Shown: positions 17,704 through 26,820, counted from the first letter of the stretch. The stretch: DNA of 64,000 bases from Alcanivorax nanhaiticus (GCF_000756665.1 NZ_ARXV01000007.1:62001-126000), one strand, 5' to 3'. Made by a program: numbers and translations. The notes: generated from the sequence alone by a model not told the origin.

Positions 17704-19689
17704 TCAGGGGTTGCTGATTTGGCGTTCCAGTAGCAGGTGGCCTTGCGGGCTGACCTGGGTGGTCCAGCCTGGTGCCAGCCAGGTGGTACCCACGGCTTCG
17801 ACGATCAGTGCGGGCCCACTGAGCCGTTGATTGCTGCCCAGATCGGAGCGTTGGTAAATCCTTACCTTGCTGGCAATTCCCGGTAGTTTGGCGTGTCTCA
17901 CTGCTGTCCCCTCCTGTTCGGGCAGGGTTGGAGGGGCGGGGGTGTGCTGCTCCGCCAGACACTGGACGCGCAGGTTGACCTGTTGCACGGGGAGGCCCAG
18001 GCGATGCCCAAAACGCTGCTCATGGGCCCGGTGGAAGGCCTGTACACGTGCATTGCTGTCATCATGCCAGGGGATTTGCAGTACCGAGGATTGCCCCCGG
18101 TAGCACATGTCCAGATAGACCTGGAAGTGAACTTGCCCGGAGGGGACGCCCTCCGCCTGTAATTCACTCAACCCTTGCTGCTGCAGGGTCAGGATTTCGT
18201 TCTGGCAGGTGCTATCGGACAGGGCTGGCGGCAGGGCCTTGAGCAACTCCCGCTTGCGCGGCGCATATACCAGTCCCTCTGCGGACAGCACCCCGGCGCG
18301 CTGCGGGACGATGGCCCTGTGCATGCCGAGATTGTCGGCCAGGGCGCATACATGTAACCCCCCGGCACCACCAAAACTCATTAGCGCAAAGTCTTCTGGA
18401 TCATGGCCTTTCTGGATGGAGATCACCCGCAGGGCCTGGGTCATGTGCTCGTTGGCCAGCGCGAGCACACCTTCCGCTGCCGCCTGTGCATCCATCCCCA
18501 GCTGCGAGCCGAGGGTGGCCATGGCTTGCTCGGCAGCAGCCACGTCCAGAGTCAGGGAGCCTCCCAAGGCGAAATCCGGCTGCAGCCGCCCCAAGACCAC
18601 ATTGGCATCGGTTACCGTGACCTGCCGTCCGCCGCGTCCATAGCTGGCGGGTCCAGGGTCTGCCCCGGCCGATTCCGGGCCCACATGCAGCAGACCGGCT
18701 TCATCTACATAGGCCAGTGAGCCGCCTCCAGCGCCGATGGTGTGCATGTCCACCATGGGCACCGCCACCGGGTAAGGGCCGATATGGCCGTGCTGGGTAA
18801 GACGGATTTCGCCATCCAGCAGTGCCACATCGGTGGACGTGCCGCCCATGTCGAAGGTCATCAATCGGCGTTGCTGCAGTTGTTCTCCCAGCCGTTGGGC
18901 GGCGGCCAATCCGCCGGCAGGGCCGGACAGGAGCAGGTTGACGGCCAGCTCCCGTGCCTGGTTGGCAGCTATGGTGCCGCCATTGGACTGCATGATGGCA
19001 AGCGGGGCAGGGGCAGTGGCGTTTTCGAGTCGCTGCAAGTAGGCCGCCACCTTGGGTGATAGCCAGGCGTTCAGCCACGTCGCCATGCCGCGTTCGTATT
19101 CGCCGCGGGTGGGGATAATGCGGTGTGAGGTGCTGACGGTCAGGCCCGATTGTTCTAAGGCATCGGCAATGCGCTGCTCCTGCTGACCGTTGAGGTAGGC
19201 GAACAACAGGCAGATAGCCACAGATTCCGGCTGCAGGGCCTGGATGCGGTCGATAAGGTCTTCCAGCGCGGTATCACTCAGAGGCTGGATGATATTGCCT
19301 TCCGAATCCAGGCGGCACTGAACACCCTCGCAGGGTAATTGTGTGAGGGTGGGGTTGGCCGGCGCGGGCGTCAGGTTGTACAGCTCGGCCCGATTCTGGC
19401 GGCCAATACGTAGCATGTCCTCAATGCCGGCGTTGGTGACGAACACGGTGTGGGCACCCTTGCCCTCCAGGGCAGCATTGGTGGCCACCGTGGTGCCGTG
19501 CACAATCGCCAGCGCGCCGTCCGCCATGGCACTTGTCAGCCCCAGCTCTCTAATACCCTGCAAGATGGCTTGCTCAGGGGCGGAGGGAGTGGAAAGCACC
19601 TTGTGAATGCGCGGCTCACCGTCGCCAAGCAAAACAAAATCGGTAAAGGTGCCGCCGGTATCGACGCCGAGCCAGTGAGTGAGAGGCAT
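17704..19689 (-). CDS. Hydantoinase/oxoprolinase family protein (HyuA-type subunit)
   Basis: ATP-dependent hydantoinase/5-oxoprolinase alpha-type subunit. The N-terminus is the actin-like [17 protein letters not shown]. The central part has [17 protein letters not shown] and [18 protein letters not shown]. The C-terminus has [10 protein letters not shown]. 661 residues, near normal for HyuA. A HyuB partner is usually adjacent, but none is here, so the enzyme either acts alone or pairs with a distant gene. The start codon directly abuts a heptamer repeat arm and has no Shine-Dalgarno sequence. Confidence 0.88.
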   Translation of the reverse strand: MPLTHWLGVDTGGTFTDFVLLGDGEPRIHKVLSTPSAPEQAILQGIRELGLTSAMADGALAIVHGTTVATNAALEGKGAHTVFVTNAGIEDMLRIGRQNRAELYNLTPAPANPTLTQLPCEGVQCRLDSEGNIIQPLSDTALEDLIDRIQALQPESVAICLLFAYLNGQQEQRIADALEQSGLTVSTSHRIIPTRGEYERGMATWLNAWLSPKVAAYLQRLENATAPAPLAIMQSNGGTIAANQARELAVNLLLSGPAGGLAAAQRLGEQLQQRRLMTFDMGGTSTDVALLDGEIRLTQHGHIGPYPVAVPMVDMHTIGAGGGSLAYVDEAGLLHVGPESAGADPGPASYGRGGRQVTVTDANVVLGRLQPDFALGGSLTLDVAAAEQAMATLGSQLGMDAQAAAEGVLALANEHMTQALRVISIQKGHDPEDFALMSFGGAGGLHVCALADNLGMHRAIVPQRAGVLSAEGLVYAPRKRELLKALPPALSDSTCQNEILTLQQQGLSELQAEGVPSGQVHFQVYLDMCYRGQSSVLQIPWHDDSNARVQAFHRAHEQRFGHRLGLPVQQVNLRVQCLAEQHTPAPPTLPEQEGTAVRHAKLPGIASKVRIYQRSDLGSNQRLSGPALIVEAVGTTWLAPGWTTQVSPQGHLLLERQISNP

Positions 19690-19691
19690 AT

Positions 19692-19817
19692 CAGTGAACA
19701 GTTAATAGTGAATAGTGAACAGCGAAAACAGGGGCAACGTCGATGCCCGCTGGTGCTACCATACCGGAAGCGAGTGGATTTTAACTATCCACTGTTAACT
19801 ATTAACTGTTCACTGCT
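19692..19817. repeat. AACAGTG-type heptamer inverted repeat element (hyuA/mutM divergent junction)
   Basis: The left arm (19692-19726) is made of 7-mers such as GTGAACA, GTTAATA, GTGAATA, GTGAACA. The right arm (19781-19815) is its inverse (ACTGTTA, ACTATTA, ACTGTTC). Between them, TGCTACCATACCG at 19754-19766, followed by GAAGC and GTGGATTTT, matches the core of the element at 23240-23361. Both arms end within a few bases of the divergent start codons. Confidence 0.85.
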
Positions 19818-19824
19818 TTTTCCC

Positions 19825-20634
19825 ATGCCCGAATTACCCGAAGTAGAAACCACATTGCGAGGCATTCGGCCTCACCTTGAAGGCCAGACGCTGCGTGATG
19901 TTGTGGTGCGTGAGCGGCGTCTGCGGTGGCCGGTGAGTGAGGCGTTGCTGACGCTGAAGGATAGCCGGGTGCTGGGGCTGCGGCGGCGGGCCAAGTATCT
20001 GTTGATCGAACTGGATGGCGGCGAGCTGCTGATTCATCTGGGTATGTCCGGCACCTTGAGGGTGGTCGATGAAACGGTGCCGCTACGTAAGCACGATCAT
20101 GTGGATTTGCGATTGGGCAGTGGCAAGGTGCTGCGCTTTAACGATCCGCGCCGTTTTGGCACCGTGTTGTTTGAGCCCGCCGGCGAGGCTCACGGGCTGC
20201 TGGCGAAGCTGGGGCCGGAGCCGCTTGATGATGAGTTCAATGGCGAATGGTTGTTCGAGCGTTCCCGGGGCCGAAAGGTGGCGGTGAAGAGCTTTATCAT
20301 GGATAACGCCACAGTGGTGGGCGTGGGGAATATCTACGCCCAGGAAAGCCTGTTCCTGGCGGGTATTCATCCTTCGCGGGCGGCCGGGAAAATTTCCCGG
20401 GAGCGCTATGAGCGATTCGCGGATGCCATCAAGACGGTGTTGGCCAAAGCTATTGAGGCGGGCGGGACAACGCTGAAGGACTTTACCAAAGCGGATGGTC
20501 AGCCAGGGTATTTTGCCCAGTCACTGAGTGTCTATGGGCGGGCGGGCCAGCCCTGTTTGAAGTGCAAGGCCTTGCTTAAGGCTGACCGCCATGGTCAGCG
20601 CAGTACCAGTTATTGCCCACAATGCCAGCGCTGA
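19825..20634 (+). CDS. mutM: Bifunctional formamidopyrimidine-DNA glycosylase / AP lyase
   Basis: Removes 8-oxoguanine and other oxidised purines and nicks the abasic site. Catalytic Pro2-Glu3 are present in [14 protein letters not shown]. Lys in the beta-lyase loop region GMSGTLR and the helix-two-turn-helix [15 protein letters not shown] are conserved. The C-terminal zinc finger CLKCKALL ... STSYCPQC is complete. 269 residues. The leader is heptamer repeat with no Shine-Dalgarno sequence. Confidence 0.97.
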   Translation: MPELPEVETTLRGIRPHLEGQTLRDVVVRERRLRWPVSEALLTLKDSRVLGLRRRAKYLLIELDGGELLIHLGMSGTLRVVDETVPLRKHDHVDLRLGSGKVLRFNDPRRFGTVLFEPAGEAHGLLAKLGPEPLDDEFNGEWLFERSRGRKVAVKSFIMDNATVVGVGNIYAQESLFLAGIHPSRAAGKISRERYERFADAIKTVLAKAIEAGGTTLKDFTKADGQPGYFAQSLSVYGRAGQPCLKCKALLKADRHGQRSTSYCPQCQR

Positions 20635-20772
20635 TCAGGGAATGACCAATTTGCGTGTTGCCGGGTTGACTGCAAAGGTGTAGATTGTGATGCAATTGTC
20701 GGAATATTAACGACTTAGCTGAAACAATGTCAGCGATACTTTAACTATAAGAACTTCTAAGAGGGACTGACC

Positions 20773-21150
20773 ATGAAGCGAGCAAAGCGCCCGGTACTGG
20801 CATCTGTTCTCGCCTCCGCCATGATGCTCACTGCTGTGGCACCGTTGCCGGCAGTAGCAGGCTCTTCGGCACAGGATCGTCCGGGGGAAATTGCGATGAT
20901 CGCGGATTCACTGATCGCGCGTCCGGTGCTGTTTGCCTCAACCGTGGTTGGTGCCGGCCTGTGGCTGGTCACCTCGCCGTTCAGCTTGCTAGGCGGCAAT
21001 ATCGGGGAAGCCGGTGAGGTACTGGTGCTGAATCCTGGCAAGAGCACCTTCATCCGCTGCCTGGGTTGTACCCCGGCTCAGCACGAAAGTCTGAAAGCGG
21101 AAAAGGCGACCAAGGAAGAGCCGGAAGAGGCGGTCGCGACCACTGAGTAA
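20773..21150 (+). CDS. Small exported hypothetical protein
   Basis: 125 residues. A signal peptide (LASVLASAMMLTAVAPLPAVAG) is followed by one hydrophobic segment (PVLFASTVVGAGLWLVTSPFS). A motif FIRCLGCTPAQHE carries two cysteines three apart. The tail is rich in Glu/Ala/Lys. Similar short proteins are common in Pseudomonas-like genomes, but I know no function. It stands alone with its own terminator. GAGGGACTGACC precedes the start. Confidence 0.75.
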   Translation: MKRAKRPVLASVLASAMMLTAVAPLPAVAGSSAQDRPGEIAMIADSLIARPVLFASTVVGAGLWLVTSPFSLLGGNIGEAGEVLVLNPGKSTFIRCLGCTPAQHESLKAEKATKEEPEEAVATTE

Positions 21151-21193
21151 TGTGACGTCAAGTCGCTACGGTTGCACAAGAGAAACGATTGTA

Positions 21194-21232
21194 GAAACGA
21201 AAACGCCCTGCCAAGCAGGGCGTTTTCGTTTC
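21194..21232. terminator. Long bidirectional terminator hairpin
   Basis: A perfect 17-bp stem (GAAACGAAAACGCCCTG / CAGGGCGTTTTCGTTTC) around CCAAG lies between convergent genes. A and T tracts within the stem serve both strands. Confidence 0.9.
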
Positions 21233-21257
21233 TGGCGGCACCGGAGATGGTGTCCGG

Positions 21258-22031
21258 CTACTCCGCTTCAACCTTGCGTCTTTCCAACTTGATGCAACTG
21301 TGTTCGCTGCATAAATCCCCAAACAGGGACTCGCAAAGTTGGCGCACCTTGCTGTCGAGCGCTGCGTCATCAAACGGTTGCTCAACCAGTGGCTGCCAGT
21401 TCATGCCATTCAGTTGTAATTGAATGTGGCGCAGCAGCATCCGGTAGGGGTCGTTCAGTGCGTACATGTCCAGCACCCCTTCCGCGTGGATCAGGGTATG
21501 CATGCCCATGCTCATGGCCCATTGGCCTGAGCTGAAAGTGAGAGGGGCATGATCATGACTTTCCAGATCGCCCTGGGCGATGGCGGCGCTGACCACTTCT
21601 TCCACCATGCGCCCGATAGGCATGGTCGCTTCCATCAGTTGTTCCCGGCGATGGGTGGAGGAAGCCTGCCAGACTACTTCGGTCATTACATACTGCTCAA
21701 GGCGGAAATGTTCAGGGTGATGCTGGGCAAACAGGGTATATGCCACCGCAAAGCCGACCATTTTGTCGCGGGTATTCAGATCGGACTCGACCACACGGCG
21801 GAAATATTCACGCCGCGTGCCTGTCAGCTCGGTGCATACGGCAATGAGCAGGTCTTCCTTGGAGGCGAAATGGTGATAGAGGGTGCCGGTGGCGAAGTTG
21901 CAGCTGCGGGCGATGGCTGCCATCTGAATCCCGAGAAGCCCTTCATTGCAAAGTTGCTGGCGGGTGGCTTCGATAAAGAGTTTTTCCCGTTCAGCGAGGG
22001 CCTGTTCCCGGCCGCTTCGTGTTTTGATCAT
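21258..22031 (-). CDS. TetR family transcriptional regulator
   Basis: Repressor with an N-terminal helix-turn-helix: IQMAAIARSCNFATGTLYHHFASKEDLL, split here as IARSCNFATGTLYHHF and ASKEDLLIAV. 257 residues; the ligand domain has no recognisable specificity. The C-terminus has two cysteines (LCSEHSCIKLE). It lies downstream of hemW in the same direction, 58 bp away. Target unknown; the neighbouring fatty-acid genes make a lipid ligand possible. Confidence 0.88.
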   Translation of the reverse strand: MIKTRSGREQALAEREKLFIEATRQQLCNEGLLGIQMAAIARSCNFATGTLYHHFASKEDLLIAVCTELTGTRREYFRRVVESDLNTRDKMVGFAVAYTLFAQHHPEHFRLEQYVMTEVVWQASSTHRREQLMEATMPIGRMVEEVVSAAIAQGDLESHDHAPLTFSSGQWAMSMGMHTLIHAEGVLDMYALNDPYRMLLRHIQLQLNGMNWQPLVEQPFDDAALDSKVRQLCESLFGDLCSEHSCIKLERRKVEAE

Positions 22032-22089
22032 GTGTGTTTCTTCTATCCCTGATTCGTCTGGTTGCTAGCGTGAGCCTTATGCCCCCGTT

Positions 22090-23235
22090 TTACAATGTCT
22101 CGGCTAGGGTTTCCAGCACGCCGTTAAGATGTTGTAGGCCGTTCGGCGTACATCGAAGCCGCTCATCGTTAGTTGTTAGTAGCCCCTGTTGCTGCAATGG
22201 AGCAAGTTGAGGGGACCATTGTGCCGGATTCAGGCCGGTAGTTCGTTTCAGGGTTTGTAACGAGATTCCATCCACCAGCCGAAGGCCATTGAGCAGCGCC
22301 TCAAAGAGCCGGTCTTTGCCATCTATAAACTGTGGGTTACGGCGGGCCTGGGCCGGTGCGGCCAGATAGTCCTCTGGCTTACGGGTTTTCTGGTAGCGAG
22401 TAATGACCAGATTGCCATGCGTGTCATGGCTGGATAGCTTGCTGTGGGCGCCGGCACCGATGCCAAGGTAATCACCAAATTGCCAATAGTTCATGTTATG
22501 ACGACAGGCCATGCCGGGTTGGGAAAATGCCGAAATTTCGTAACGCTCGAACCCGGCCTGATTCAGCAGGGCAAAGCCCGCTTGCTCGGTGTCAGCCATG
22601 CTGTCGCTGTCCGGCTGCGAGGGAGGGGACCGGTAGAAGACCGTGTTGGGTTCAATGGTTAGCTCATACCAACTCAAATGTGTGGGTTTGAGGGCGATAG
22701 CCTGTTCCAGATCAGCGATAGCCTGCTCAGGGGTTTGAGCGGGCAGTGCGTGCATGATGTCCAGATTCAGGTTATCAAACCCCGCTGATCGAGCTTGATT
22801 CGCCGCGGTGATGGCGGCCTGGGCATCGTGAATGCGTCCCAGGGCTTGCAGGTGACCATCGTTGAAGCTTTGCACACCAATGGAGAGCCGGTTGATCCCG
22901 GCGGCACGAAACCCTTCGAAGCGGGCCGCTTCGGTGGTGCCGGGGTTGGCTTCCAGCGTGATTTCAGCCTTGTCAGCGAGCGGGAGCCGGGCCCGGATAC
23001 CGGCAAACAGCTGCTGATAAAAATCCGCTGACATCAGGCTGGGGGTGCCACCGCCAATGAAGATGGTTTCCACGGTGCGTTCACCGGTGATGAGAAGATC
23101 CTTCTCCAGATCGAGCAGTAGTGCTTCCAGATAGGCCTGCTCGGGTAGTTCTCCCCGCTCATGGGAATTGAAATCGCAGTAGGGGCACTTGCGCACGCAC
23201 CAGGGGGTGTGGATGTAGAGGGAGAGGGGAGGCAT
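22090..23235 (-). CDS. hemW: Radical SAM protein HemW
   Basis: Heme chaperone-like radical SAM protein related to coproporphyrinogen dehydrogenase. The cluster motif CxxxCxxC is in HTPWCVRKCPYCDFNSH. The SAM GGTPS motif is in IFIGGGTPSLMS. The C-terminal HemW domain is present (DRLFEALLNGLRL). It lacks the N-terminal Cys that true HemN has before the radical SAM core. 381 residues. The start abuts a heptamer arm and lacks a Shine-Dalgarno sequence. Confidence 0.94.
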   Translation of the reverse strand: MPPLSLYIHTPWCVRKCPYCDFNSHERGELPEQAYLEALLLDLEKDLLITGERTVETIFIGGGTPSLMSADFYQQLFAGIRARLPLADKAEITLEANPGTTEAARFEGFRAAGINRLSIGVQSFNDGHLQALGRIHDAQAAITAANQARSAGFDNLNLDIMHALPAQTPEQAIADLEQAIALKPTHLSWYELTIEPNTVFYRSPPSQPDSDSMADTEQAGFALLNQAGFERYEISAFSQPGMACRHNMNYWQFGDYLGIGAGAHSKLSSHDTHGNLVITRYQKTRKPEDYLAAPAQARRNPQFIDGKDRLFEALLNGLRLVDGISLQTLKRTTGLNPAQWSPQLAPLQQQGLLTTNDERLRCTPNGLQHLNGVLETLAETL

Positions 23236-23239
23236 GGGT

Positions 23240-23361
23240 ATCAGTTAACAGTGAATAGTGAACAGTGAACAGCTAAATTCACCGGCTTGCGGTATGGTAG
23301 CAAACCGTCCAGGCGAAGTGTGTGTTTTGCCTTCGCTGTTCACTGTTAACTGTTCATTGTC
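23240..23361. repeat. AACAGTG-type heptamer inverted repeat element (hemW/yaiI divergent junction)
   Basis: The left arm (23240-23273) reads GTTAACA, GTGAATA, GTGAACA, GTGAACA. The right arm (23333-23361) is CGCTGTTCACTGTTAACTG followed by TTCATTG. The internal CGGTATGGTAGCA at 23290-23302 is the reverse complement of the core in the hyuA/mutM element. Flanking GCTT and CACC positions also correspond. Both arms touch the leaders of hemW and yaiI. Confidence 0.85.
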
Positions 23362-23365
23362 TTTT

Positions 23366-23815
23366 ATGCATATCTGGGTTGATGCCGACGCCTGTCCTCG
23401 GCCGATTAAGGAAGTGTTGTTCAAGGCCGCGCAGCGGGTGCAGGTGCCCTGTACGCTGGTGGCCAATCAGCCGATTGCGGTGCCGCGTTCGGCGCTGATT
23501 CGTGCCATTCAGGTGGGGCAGGGTTTTGATGTGGCGGACAATGAAATTGTACAGCGCTGCGAAGCCGGGGATCTGGTGGTGACACAGGATATTCCGCTGG
23601 CTGCCGAGGTGGTGGCCAAGGGGTGCGAAGCGGTAACGCCTCGGGGGCACTGGCTGGACAAGGACACCGTGCGGGAGCGTCTCAATATGCGGGATTTCAT
23701 GGAAGAGATGCGCTCGGCGGGTATGGAAACTGGCGGGCCGAAGAGTTTTTCAGCACAGGACAAGGGGCGATTCGCCAATGCGCTGGACCGCTGGTTGGCG
23801 CGCAAAGGCAGTTAA
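23366..23815 (+). CDS. yaiI: UPF0178 family protein YaiI
   Basis: A 149-residue member of the YaiI/YqxD (UPF0178) family with a PIN-like fold. Signature stretches are IWVDADACPRPIKEVLFKAA, GDLVVTQDIPLAAEV and ALDRWLARK. Conserved Asp residues in DADACP and TQDIPLA suggest a metal site. The cellular role is unknown. Its stop codon TAA is the first heptamer of the following repeat arm, and its leader is another repeat arm. Confidence 0.9.
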   Translation: MHIWVDADACPRPIKEVLFKAAQRVQVPCTLVANQPIAVPRSALIRAIQVGQGFDVADNEIVQRCEAGDLVVTQDIPLAAEVVAKGCEAVTPRGHWLDKDTVRERLNMRDFMEEMRSAGMETGGPKSFSAQDKGRFANALDRWLARKGS

Positions 23816-24009
23816 TAGTTAACAGTGAATAGTTAACAGTGGCGCGATAGCACGTTGTTGTGACGTCAATGCATGAGGCCGCGCCCCGATTTGGGTGCGG
23901 CCTCATGCGTTAAAAAACAGAGAAAATGCAGCAAGATTCTTGACGTGATATGCCGGCCGGGCAGCCTTCACTGTTCACTGTTCACTGTTCAACTGTTCAC
24001 TGTTCAACT
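23809..24009. repeat. AACAGTG-type heptamer element at the yaiI/rdgB convergent junction
   Basis: The left arm (about 23809-23841) reads AGTTAAT, AGTTAAC, AGTGAAT, AGTTAAC. The right arm (about 23967-24009) is five or more copies of CACTGTT-like units. It supplies the stop codons of both yaiI and rdgB. A separate perfect 12-bp inverted repeat (GCATGAGGCCGC / GCGGCCTCATGC, 23871-23908) sits in the middle. That hairpin lacks a T-run on either strand. Confidence 0.8.
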
Positions 24010-24114
24010 GCTCCAATAGCACCGCCATTGCCTTGCCTCGGTGACTGATGGCGCTGTTCACTGTTCAACTGCTCCAATAGCACCGCCATTGCCTTGCCTC
24101 GGTGACTGATGGCG
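23993..24114. repeat. 61-bp tandem duplication at the 3' end of rdgB
   Basis: Two identical 61-bp units, 23993-24053 and 24054-24114, each start CTGTTCACTGTTCAACTGC and end GACTGATGGCG. Because 61 is not a multiple of three, the second copy is read in a shifted frame in rdgB. Each unit begins with heptamer repeat sequence, which probably mediated the duplication. Confidence 0.95.
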
Positions 24115-24647
24115 TTCTTTTCTTGAGGGGGGAGTTGGGCGGCGGTGCAGCCTTTTTCCGGTACCAGGAAGTGGGGGTCGTAACCGAAGCCTTGATCACC
24201 TTGCGGTTCCAGCACAATTTCTCCTTCCCAGGTGCCCTGGCAAATGATGGGCGTGGCGTCGTCCTCGTGCTGCATGAGCACCAGTACGGCCACGTAGCGG
24301 GCATCACGATTCACGTCGGGCATGTCGGAGAGCAGTTCAACCAATAGCTTGTTGTTCTTGTCATCGCTGGCATCCACACCGGCAAAGCGGGCAGAAAACA
24401 CGCCGGGAGCGCCTCTCAGGGCGGAAACCTGAATACCGGAATCATCCGCAATGGCAGGCAGGCCTGTGTGCTTGCAGGCGTTGCGAGCCTTGATGATGGC
24501 GTTCTCCACAAAAGTGGTGCCGGTCTCATCCGCTTCCGGTACGTCAAACTCGCTCTGGGCTACCACTTCGATATTCAGCGGCATTAACAGGTTCTGCAGT
24601 TCAGCGAGTTTTTTCTTGTTGCCGGAGGCAAGGACGATTTTTTCCAT
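23997..24647 (-). CDS. rdgB: XTP/dITP (non-canonical purine NTP) pyrophosphatase with altered C-terminus
   Basis: Hydrolyses XTP, dITP and ITP to keep them out of nucleic acids. Family motifs are ASGNKKKLAELQNLL, DDSGIQVSALRGAPGVFSAR, GDQGFGYDPHF and the C-terminal NAISHRGKA. The family normally ends shortly after SHRGKA. Here LLEQLNSEQ is followed by a frame-shifted reading of the duplicated 61 bp (RHQSPRQGNGGAIGAVEQ), adding about 18 foreign residues. The catalytic core is intact, so activity is likely. 216 residues. Confidence 0.93.
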   Translation of the reverse strand: MEKIVLASGNKKKLAELQNLLMPLNIEVVAQSEFDVPEADETGTTFVENAIIKARNACKHTGLPAIADDSGIQVSALRGAPGVFSARFAGVDASDDKNNKLLVELLSDMPDVNRDARYVAVLVLMQHEDDATPIICQGTWEGEIVLEPQGDQGFGYDPHFLVPEKGCTAAQLPPQEKNAISHRGKAMAVLLEQLNSEQRHQSPRQGNGGAIGAVEQ

Positions 24648-24660
24648 GGGTAACTCCTGA

Positions 24661-25054
24661 CGTCGTGAGCTGCGAGCGTCGAGCTACGAGCTACGAGGAA
24701 AACAGAAATCGGGAACTCAAATTCCCGACTCTTCGTTGTCTAACTGTTTAGCTCGTAGCTCGTAGCTCGTAGCTCGTAGCTCGTAGCTCGTAGCTCGTAG
24801 CTCGTAGCTCGTAGCTCGTAGCTCGTAGCTCGTAGCTCGTAGCTCGTAGCTCGTAGCTCGTAGCTCGTAGCTCGTAGCTCGTAGCTCGTAGCTCGTAGCT
24901 CGTAGCTCGTAGCTCGTAGCTCGTAGCTCGTAGCTCGTAGCTCGTAGCTCGTAGCTCGTAGCTCGTAGCTCGTAGCTCGTAGCTCGTAGCTCGTAGCTCG
25001 TAGCTCGTAGCTCGTAGCTCGTAGCTCGTAGCTCGTAGCTCGTAGCTCGTAGCT
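24661..25054. repeat. CGAGCTA-type heptamer element with a 43-copy TAGCTCG array
   Basis: This fills the whole rdgB-metW gap. A short left arm (about 24666-24698) holds GAGCTGCGAGC and GAGCTACGAGCTACGAG. The right arm, 24749-25054, is 43 perfect copies of TAGCTCG plus TAGCT (306 bp). The array is open in one minus-strand frame as (YELRATS)n because three 7-bp units make seven codons. Between the arms lies the metW terminator hairpin. I find no evidence that the frame is translated. Confidence 0.95.
24709..24728 (-). terminator. Terminator of the metXW transcript inside the heptamer element
   Basis: On the minus strand TCGGGAA, TTTGAG, TTCCCGA is followed by TTTCTGTTTT. A 7-bp stem with a T-rich tail, reached only after the 43-copy array has been transcribed. 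Confidence 0.65.
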
Positions 25055-25058
25055 GTCG

Positions 25059-25649
25059 TTATGCTTTGACCCGGTAGATTGCGATCTCCCCGAACAGGTT
25101 TGGCCACAGTTTGGCGAGGAAGCCGCTGCGGTGGTGACGGTTGATTACCTGACGTTCAAGGATGCGCACATTGTGTTTGTAGCAGTGGGTTTCGAAGTCC
25201 TGCACGGTACACAAGTGGATGTTGGGGGTGTTGTACCATTCGTAGGGCAATGTGGAAGATACCGGCATGCGGCCCCTCAGTGCCAGGTAGCTTCTTACCC
25301 ACCAGTGGCCGAAATTCGGGAAGGTGATAATGGCCTCACGGCCGACCCGCACCATTTCGTTAAGGATCTGGTCGGGGCGCAGAACGGCCTGCAGTGCCTG
25401 GGTCATCACCACATAATCAAATCGGCCATCCTGAAAATTGCCAAGGCCGGCATCGAGATCCTGTTCCAGTACATTGACGCCTTTCTCAAAGCAGGCGGCC
25501 AGGTTGTCCTGATTGATCTCCAGGCCATAGCCACGGGTTTGCTTGTGCTCGCCCAGCCAGGCCAGCAGGGTGCCGTCACCGCAGCCCAGATCGAGCAGGG
25601 TGGCACCTTGTGGAATCCAGTCGCTGATCAGTTGCAGGTCATCACGCAT
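25059..25649 (-). CDS. metW: Methionine biosynthesis protein MetW
   Basis: Methyltransferase-like protein always found with metX in many proteobacteria and thought to assist homoserine acylation. The N-terminal SAM-type motif is [17 protein letters not shown]. The family region [17 protein letters not shown] follows. 196 residues from the ATG at 25649, which lies inside the 3' end of metX, so the two are translationally coupled. The stop is four bases from the heptamer array. Confidence 0.94.
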   Translation of the reverse strand: MRDDLQLISDWIPQGATLLDLGCGDGTLLAWLGEHKQTRGYGLEINQDNLAACFEKGVNVLEQDLDAGLGNFQDGRFDYVVMTQALQAVLRPDQILNEMVRVGREAIITFPNFGHWWVRSYLALRGRMPVSSTLPYEWYNTPNIHLCTVQDFETHCYKHNVRILERQVINRHHRSGFLAKLWPNLFGEIAIYRVKA

Positions 25650-26820
25650 TGGTGTTCTCCACACTGTTGATGCTGTTCTCCACTTCATTGGCGACCCGAT
25701 GCATATAGGCACCGAACAGCTTTACGTATTCAGGGATATCCAGCAGGAAGGCGTCATGCCCCTTGGGGGTGTCGATTTCCGCATAGCTCACGTCGCGGCC
25801 GGCATGTACCAGGCCGTCAACAATTTCGCGGCTGCGCTCCGGCGCAAAGCGCCAATCCGAGGTGAAGGACATGACCAGGAACTTGCAGCTGGGCTGGGCC
25901 AGCGCGGTTTCCAGGTTGTCTTCGAATTCCCGGGCCGGATCGAAGTAATCCAGCGCCTTGGTCATCAGCAGGTAGGTGTTGGCGTCGAAGTTGCGCGAAA
26001 ACACCTCGCCCTGATGGCGCAGGTAGGACTCTACCTGGAATTCAACGTCAAACCCGTAATGAAAGCGCCCGGCACGCAGGTCGCGGCCGAACTTCATGCG
26101 CATGGCGTCGTCACTGAGATAAGTGATATGTCCGACCATGCGCGCCAGAATCAGGCCCTGACGAGGGTAGGTATCGTGGAGGTAATAGCGACCACCATGG
26201 AAATTCGGATCGGTCAGGATCGACTGGCGGGCCACTTCATTGAAGGCAATATTCTGTGCCGACAGTTTGGGCGCCGCCGCAATCACCACGCAATGGCTGA
26301 GCCGCTCGGGATAATCGATTGACCATTGCAGGGCCTGCATACCACCCATGCTGCCGCCAATCACAGCCGCCCAGCGCTGGATGCCCAGTACATCGGCCAG
26401 CCGGACCTGGCTGTTGACCCAGTCCTTGATGGTCATCATGGGGAAATCCGGGCCCCAGGGCTGTCCCGTCTCCGGATTGATGGAGGACGGGCCGGAGGAG
26501 CCATGGCAACCGCCCAGATTGTTCAGGCACACCACGAAGAAACGGTTGGTATCGATGACCTTTCCAGGGCCAATACAGGTATCCCACCAGCCGGGACGCT
26601 TGTCGGCCATACTGTGGTAGCCGGCAGCGTGGTGATGACCGGACAGGGCATGACAGATCAGCACTGCATTGGAAGCATTGCTGTTCAAGGTGCCATAGGT
26701 TTCGTACACCAGGTCGTAGGCCGGCAGCGTGCGCCCGCACTCCAGTTCGAGTGGAGTATCGAAATGATGGTTTTTCGGCTCGACCAGTCCGACGGAATCG
26801 GCAGGAATCTGTTGCGGCAT
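25642..26820 (-). CDS. metX: Homoserine O-acyltransferase MetX
   Basis: Alpha/beta-hydrolase-fold enzyme that acylates L-homoserine (acetyl- or succinyl-CoA), the first committed step to methionine. The nucleophile elbow is [13 protein letters not shown]. Oxyanion region [16 protein letters not shown]. The catalytic Asp/His are in the C-terminal part (TSDWRFAP and [11 protein letters not shown]). 392 residues. Donor preference cannot be read safely from sequence. It works with MetY further right in the window. Confidence 0.95.
   Translation of the reverse strand: MPQQIPADSVGLVEPKNHHFDTPLELECGRTLPAYDLVYETYGTLNSNASNAVLICHALSGHHHAAGYHSMADKRPGWWDTCIGPGKVIDTNRFFVVCLNNLGGCHGSSGPSSINPETGQPWGPDFPMMTIKDWVNSQVRLADVLGIQRWAAVIGGSMGGMQALQWSIDYPERLSHCVVIAAAPKLSAQNIAFNEVARQSILTDPNFHGGRYYLHDTYPRQGLILARMVGHITYLSDDAMRMKFGRDLRAGRFHYGFDVEFQVESYLRHQGEVFSRNFDANTYLLMTKALDYFDPAREFEDNLETALAQPSCKFLVMSFTSDWRFAPERSREIVDGLVHAGRDVSYAEIDTPKGHDAFLLDIPEYVKLFGAYMHRVANEVENSINSVENTNA

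Noticed and set aside
23871..23908. Terminator between yaiI and rdgB
   Set aside because: The 12-bp stem is strong, but neither strand has a T-run after it. Recorded only as an inverted repeat.
23993..24114. Assembly artefact as explanation for the rdgB duplication
   Set aside because: It cannot be excluded from one sequence. But the unit boundaries coincide with heptamer repeats, which gives a natural mechanism, so it is kept as a finding with resequencing as the test.
24749..25054. Possible CRISPR array
   Set aside because: The units are contiguous 7-mers without spacers and no cas genes are nearby.
24748..25107. 119-residue minus-strand open frame reading (YELRATS)n
   Set aside because: It is a by-product of the 7-bp array: three units make seven codons. 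It has no ribosome site and runs into metW antisense context. Treated as a repeat, not a protein.
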